DNA of 64,000 bases from a virus. A program made the translations under genes and the position numbers. Location: positions 1 to 64,000 of IMG/VR virus record IMGVR_UViG_3300009009_000011. One strand, 5' to 3'. The notes below the pieces were generated by a model that saw only the letters and a list, made by a program, of their open reading frames with translations, was not told the origin of the DNA and made no database searches. Positions 60,055 to 64,000 of this stretch are shown piece by piece. The stretch's first letter is position 1. The number at the start of each line of letters is the position of its first letter.

Positions 60055-61835
60055 TGATCCCAACCTTTGGCGACATAGTAATACCAAAAGTACCTGTTAA
60101 AAAGAGGTTTGTACCTACTGAGCATGATAATGCTGCTCATAGTGAAGTGTATGTGACCTCTACTACTTATACACCTGCTACTACTACTGCATTAGGTGCT
60201 GTTATAGTTCCTGTTGCAGGTAATTTAGATGTAGATGTAAGTGGTAATATATCAGTACCGTTAGCTACTACAACTACTGTTGGTGTTGTAAAGATACCAA
60301 CTTCTGGTAATTTAACCATTGATGGTTCAGGTAATGTTAGTGTTCCTACAACTTCTGCTGGTACCCTTGGCGTATTAAAATTAGGAGTTGGTCTTACAGA
60401 TGTTGGTGGGGGTGTTATTAATGTTACAGGGGGGACTCCTGGTATACATAATTTAGTAGATACTGTTAATCATCCTGTTACGGGATTAACTATTGGTCAT
60501 TATTTAAAAGCGACTGGGGCAACTACTTATGAGTTTGCAGATTTACCATCCCCAAGTGCAATGGGGGCAATAGCTGATCCAGGCACCTCTGTTGATTATG
60601 ATATTTTAATATGGAACGGTGCAACAGGTGATGCAGTATATGGTGAAAGTAAAGTATCTATAAATCCAGGCACTGGATTATTAATGTCAGACAATGATAT
60701 AATTGCATATGGTTCTGGTGGCGGTGGTGCAGGTGGTTGGACATTTAGATATTCATTAGTATCAGATGGTTCTTTTAATGTAAACCTTGTTAATGATAGT
60801 GCTGCTCCTGGTCCGAGTAAAGTATATGGTACAGATGGGGCTGGTACAAGGGGTTGGATTACAGCTCCTACTACTATGACTTACCCAGGTGCAGGTATTG
60901 CTTTATCAACTGGTTCTGCCTGGGGTACATCAATAACTAATAATTCAGCTAATTGGAATACAGCGTATGGATGGGGTAATCATGCTTCGGCCGGTTACTA
61001 TGTTGGGACCAACTCAACAATAAGAGGTTTGTTTTCTTCTTCAGCTACAGGGCTTACCTACACAAACTCCACTGGAATATTTTCTCTTTCATCGGGTTAT
61101 GTTATCCCGACAACCACTGAGCAGAGCAACTGGAATACAGCCTATGGCTGGGGCAATCATGGTTCTGTTGGTTATGCTGTAAAAGCTACTGATGAAACAA
61201 TAACTGGTACTTGGATATTTACTGGTGCAGATGCTTATGGAGGTGGATTTTTAGCTGCTAAATTTGATGATGGTGATTTATGGTTAACAAATGGAATATG
61301 GATTAGTTTTGGTACAGATGTAGATTCTTATATTAATTGGTCTGGTGATCAATATTTTAGATTAAGTATTCAATCATATGCAGTAGACACTGCTATATTA
61401 TTTGAAGGTAAAGATGCTGGTGGTACATTACGAACATTAGCTATGTTTAAACCAAGATCAGGATGTGAATTATATTATACTGGTACTAAAAGATTTGAAA
61501 CAAATAATTATGGTGCTACTGTAGTTGGACAATTATACTTAACTGATTCAAGTTCTACTATAGAAAAAGGTTCAACTGGAGCATTAAAACAAGTAACTGC
61601 TTATGGTTATGTTGAAATTGGTGCTCAAAATTCAAGTTATTGTCATTTTGAGACAGATAGATCTGCTTATTATTTTGATCATAACTTAGTTATAAATGAG
61701 GGTATTATTTCATCTTATGATGAAGATTTTATTTTAAAACGTGCTGGCACTACTAAATTAACTTTTACTACAACATCTGCTACATTTGAACAAACAGTAT
61801 ATTCAAAAGGAGATGTAATAGCTTATTCAACTTAA
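60054..61835 (+). CDS. tail fibre protein
   Basis: 594 aa using a GTG start that overlaps the previous stop (an upstream ATG at 60009 would overlap by 46 nt). Thr/Gly-rich repeats lead into two copies of NWNTAYGWGNH (about residues 300 and 360), then a beta region. Likely host-binding fibre. Confidence 0.7.
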   Translation: MIPTFGDIVIPKVPVKKRFVPTEHDNAAHSEVYVTSTTYTPATTTALGAVIVPVAGNLDVDVSGNISVPLATTTTVGVVKIPTSGNLTIDGSGNVSVPTTSAGTLGVLKLGVGLTDVGGGVINVTGGTPGIHNLVDTVNHPVTGLTIGHYLKATGATTYEFADLPSPSAMGAIADPGTSVDYDILIWNGATGDAVYGESKVSINPGTGLLMSDNDIIAYGSGGGGAGGWTFRYSLVSDGSFNVNLVNDSAAPGPSKVYGTDGAGTRGWITAPTTMTYPGAGIALSTGSAWGTSITNNSANWNTAYGWGNHASAGYYVGTNSTIRGLFSSSATGLTYTNSTGIFSLSSGYVIPTTTEQSNWNTAYGWGNHGSVGYAVKATDETITGTWIFTGADAYGGGFLAAKFDDGDLWLTNGIWISFGTDVDSYINWSGDQYFRLSIQSYAVDTAILFEGKDAGGTLRTLAMFKPRSGCELYYTGTKRFETNNYGATVVGQLYLTDSSSTIEKGSTGALKQVTAYGYVEIGAQNSSYCHFETDRSAYYFDHNLVINEGIISSYDEDFILKRAGTTKLTFTTTSATFEQTVYSKGDVIAYST

Positions 61836-61838
61836 TAT

Positions 61839-62342
61839 ATGGCACTAGGAACAAAACAATCTGGTATATATAAAATAGAATCAAAACATAAAAAAGAAAG
61901 ATTTTATATAGGCAGTGCATCTAGAATTGATACTAGATGGAATTTACATTTACATGATCTTAGGTGTAATAAACATGGAAATCAAAAATTACAAAATCAT
62001 TATAATAAATATGGGGAGTCTGATTTATTGTTTTCTATATTATTAATTTGTGATAAGGAAGATTTAATTAAAATCGAGCAATATTTTATTGATTTTTATA
62101 ATCCGTGGTTTAATATATGTAAAATTGCTGGTAGTTCTTTAGGTATAAAAAGATCAGAGACTACCAAAGAAAAAGTTAGACAAGCAAATTTAGGCAAGAA
62201 ACAATCAAGAGAAACTGTCGAAAAAAGATTGAGGTCTAGAGGAGATGTTTGGAACAAAGGTTTAACTAAAGAAGATCCACGGGTTGCTAGATCTGTTAGA
62301 AATTTTCATGGAGTGAGAAAAGAATTAAGGAAAGGAAAATAA
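61839..62342 (+). CDS. GIY-YIG homing endonuclease
   Basis: 167 aa. SGIYKIESKHKKERFYIGSA is the GIY-YIG motif, with the Arg and Glu of the fold (DTRWNLHLHDLR; IKIEQYFIDFYNPWFN). The C-terminal GIKRSETTKEKVRQANLGKK and related blocks are NUMOD3-like DNA-binding repeats. It is a free-standing mobile gene between two tail genes; its first codons copy the start of the next gene. Confidence 0.88.
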   Translation: MALGTKQSGIYKIESKHKKERFYIGSASRIDTRWNLHLHDLRCNKHGNQKLQNHYNKYGESDLLFSILLICDKEDLIKIEQYFIDFYNPWFNICKIAGSSLGIKRSETTKEKVRQANLGKKQSRETVEKRLRSRGDVWNKGLTKEDPRVARSVRNFHGVRKELRKGK

Positions 62343-63806
62343 GTGGCATTAGGTACTTCAAATATTAGTTTAGGTTCAGTAAAATCTGAAATAGGTGAGA
62401 GTACTTATAGTCTTTTTGATATAGGTACATCTACTTTAATAAATAAATGGTCAAAGTATAAACCAATACGAGATGCTGGTGCAGGTACTAATTGGCCTAC
62501 TGGTATTAATAATTTATATGGGTTAGATTTACCTGTTTGGGATAATACAAGTGATAGATTTGAAGATGATAATGGAGATTTAAGTGATGATTGGGATTAT
62601 TTACATCCTCGTGGCGGTAGTCCTGGGGGGACTCCTGATGAACCAGCAAGGTTAGGAGATTTTAGGGGATATGAACACGATGATTCTTTAACCTGGCCAC
62701 CGATGTATTGTAAAACTGACGATCAAGATGAAAATACTCCATTAAGTCCTGCACAACCTAGTGGTGGGTTTTCGTCTTGTACTGCTACAGGAAAGTTTAA
62801 TGTTACTCCATCAAGTGTTAGAATAAAAGTTTCTGATTTAGGGTTAAGTAATTATTATTTTGGAGTTCTTGTAAAAACACCAGATAATGATTATTTTATA
62901 AAAACTAATTCAACAACAATTGGGAGTTCTAATGAAACTGTTGGTTTAGGCATTACTCCAAGTGTAACTTTAACTGATCCTACAGATCCAGAATCAACAT
63001 ATCAAAATTTACCTTATGGGGTTGGTAGTTATACTATGTATTATTGTATATCTTCTACTAATTATACTACTTGGACAGAAGATCCAACTGCAACAATTTA
63101 TTTAATGCCGTCTGGAAGTGTTACTGATTTAACATATAAAAATTATTTTACTTTTATAGTAGAAGATTGGGTTTATACAGCTGATGGAAGTTTATATTGG
63201 ACATATGATGATGATGCTTATGATGATTATGATGAGGCTACTATATATATGTCTGAAGATGCTGAACCTTTTACAGTAGATTTAGATGGAAATACTTGGT
63301 TAGAATATGATGTATATGCTTCAGATGGTACTACTAAAATAACAAGTACTCCAGCATTGTGGAGTAATGGGTGTAAATTAAGAATGTTTCCAATAAATGC
63401 AAATGGTGGACTAGTTAAAGAAGGTATTGTTTATGTAGATGGAACAAATTGTACACCATATCCTATAACAGTAACTCATCAAGCAGCTCCTGCGATAGTT
63501 ACAGTTTATGCTGGTGATTCAGATGTACTTACAGTTTCATCAACTGATGGGCATGTTATTGGTGGGTTAAATATAGAATTTACACCTCATTATGTTCCAG
63601 ATAATGATCCTCATTATGATGTTTGTTGGTATATTAAAGTTAATGATGGTGCTAAGGGTGAATATAGTTCTCTTACAACGGGATTAGCTTGTACTCAAGA
63701 TACACATGAAAACATGCAATCTATTGGTTATGGTTCATTAACTTGGAGTGATGGTGATACAGTGGATGTTTATTTATATTATGAAGAAGCACCAGCTGTA
63801 CCATAA
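62343..63806 (+). CDS. tail fibre / adhesin protein
   Basis: 487 aa with a GTG start (first residues read MALGTSNISLG). Acidic, aromatic, Gly/Thr/Ser-rich, beta-rich (Ig-like composition). Probable receptor-binding or tail-tip protein. Downstream of the homing endonuclease. Confidence 0.65.
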   Translation: MALGTSNISLGSVKSEIGESTYSLFDIGTSTLINKWSKYKPIRDAGAGTNWPTGINNLYGLDLPVWDNTSDRFEDDNGDLSDDWDYLHPRGGSPGGTPDEPARLGDFRGYEHDDSLTWPPMYCKTDDQDENTPLSPAQPSGGFSSCTATGKFNVTPSSVRIKVSDLGLSNYYFGVLVKTPDNDYFIKTNSTTIGSSNETVGLGITPSVTLTDPTDPESTYQNLPYGVGSYTMYYCISSTNYTTWTEDPTATIYLMPSGSVTDLTYKNYFTFIVEDWVYTADGSLYWTYDDDAYDDYDEATIYMSEDAEPFTVDLDGNTWLEYDVYASDGTTKITSTPALWSNGCKLRMFPINANGGLVKEGIVYVDGTNCTPYPITVTHQAAPAIVTVYAGDSDVLTVSSTDGHVIGGLNIEFTPHYVPDNDPHYDVCWYIKVNDGAKGEYSSLTTGLACTQDTHENMQSIGYGSLTWSDGDTVDVYLYYEEAPAVP

Positions 63807-63834
63807 ATTTTTTAACAATTAAATATAATATAAT

Positions 63835-63984
63835 ATGGAATTTTTAATGGGATTTTTAGTAGGTGTTGTTCTTACTTTAGTAGTATTATTTGCTATTAAG
63901 AAAAAGAAAGATACAAAAGTTGTTCTTGATCCTAAACAATTTACACCAGGGCCTGAAAAAAGGCACAATATACCTGAAGTTTAG
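63835..63984 (+). CDS. small single-TM protein (49 aa)
   Basis: Found by eye: MEFLMGFLVGVVLTLVVLFAIKKKKD... An N-terminal membrane helix and a charged tail. Could be a holin/spanin-like or injection-related peptide; not recognised. Confidence 0.55.
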   Translation: MEFLMGFLVGVVLTLVVLFAIKKKKDTKVVLDPKQFTPGPEKRHNIPEV

Positions 63985-64000
63985 GTTTAGGTAAAAAATA

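Noticed and set aside
1-64000. CRISPR array or large direct repeats
   Set aside because: No regularly spaced repeat array was seen. The G-tract repeats near 38.4 kb are degenerate and unevenly spaced.
1-64000. stop-codon recoding as in some crAss-like phages
   Set aside because: TAG and TGA end real genes (portal, methyltransferase, RNR-side genes), and no suppressor tRNA is present in the window.

Overview
This window is part of a double-stranded DNA tailed phage, probably a crAss-like or related podovirus-type phage of the Bacteroidota. The evidence is an AT-rich sequence, a terminase / portal / acidic scaffold / capsid order with family-typical lengths, a compact family B DNA polymerase with a DnaG-like primase and a DnaB-like helicase, mostly weak A/T-rich translation starts, and at least one promoter-like sequence of the Bacteroidota TTTG...TTTG type. 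TAA, TAG and TGA all act as stops, so the standard code applies. No integrase, CRISPR array or rRNA is seen. Layout: (1) 1-2719, plus strand: the 3' part of a very large virion-type protein entering from the left, ended by a bidirectional terminator. (2) 2789-21493, minus strand: AAA+ ATPase, two PD-(D/E)XK nucleases, primase, SSB-like protein, RecA-like ATPase, DnaB-like helicase, HAD phosphatase, family B polymerase, metallophosphoesterase and a secreted lysozyme-like endolysin. (3) About 21503-23258: a 1.7 kb gene-free block full of perfect and G.U-extended stem-loops. The wobble pairs point to the plus strand, opposite to its neighbours. This is the best candidate for an undescribed system, a very large structured non-coding RNA. 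(4) 23259-29460, minus strand: a complete ANL-superfamily adenylate-forming enzyme, which is rare in phages, then two unknown proteins and a 1153-aa acidic protein. (5) 29510-38300, minus strand: an ECF-type sigma factor, many small Cys-rich proteins, a tRNA-Leu(UAA) and several tightly folded non-coding segments. (6) 38301-38599: a divergent control region with repeated G-tract/AT boxes, possibly an origin or a regulatory hub. (7) 38600-46455, plus strand: small proteins, a GroES-like protein, a dATP/dGTP diphosphohydrolase-like protein, a HAD phosphatase, a class II (B12-dependent) ribonucleotide reductase and a winged-helix protein. (8) 46457-end, plus strand: collagen-like fibre protein, small and large terminase, portal, scaffold, capsid, connectors, glycosyltransferase, methyltransferase, tail fibres and a GIY-YIG homing endonuclease. 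Four sites share a 30-nt promoter of the form TTGTAAC-N14-TACGTATAA, one of them (39397) with a variant -35. Three lie on plus at the head of the right arm and one on minus before the lysozyme gene. Read as TGTAAC-N16-CGTATA this is an ECF-type promoter, so the phage sigma factor is a natural candidate to control these units. Intergenic regions also hold a recurring design: perfect 11-13 bp inverted repeats enclosing 34-102 nt, usually just downstream of minus-strand stop codons.
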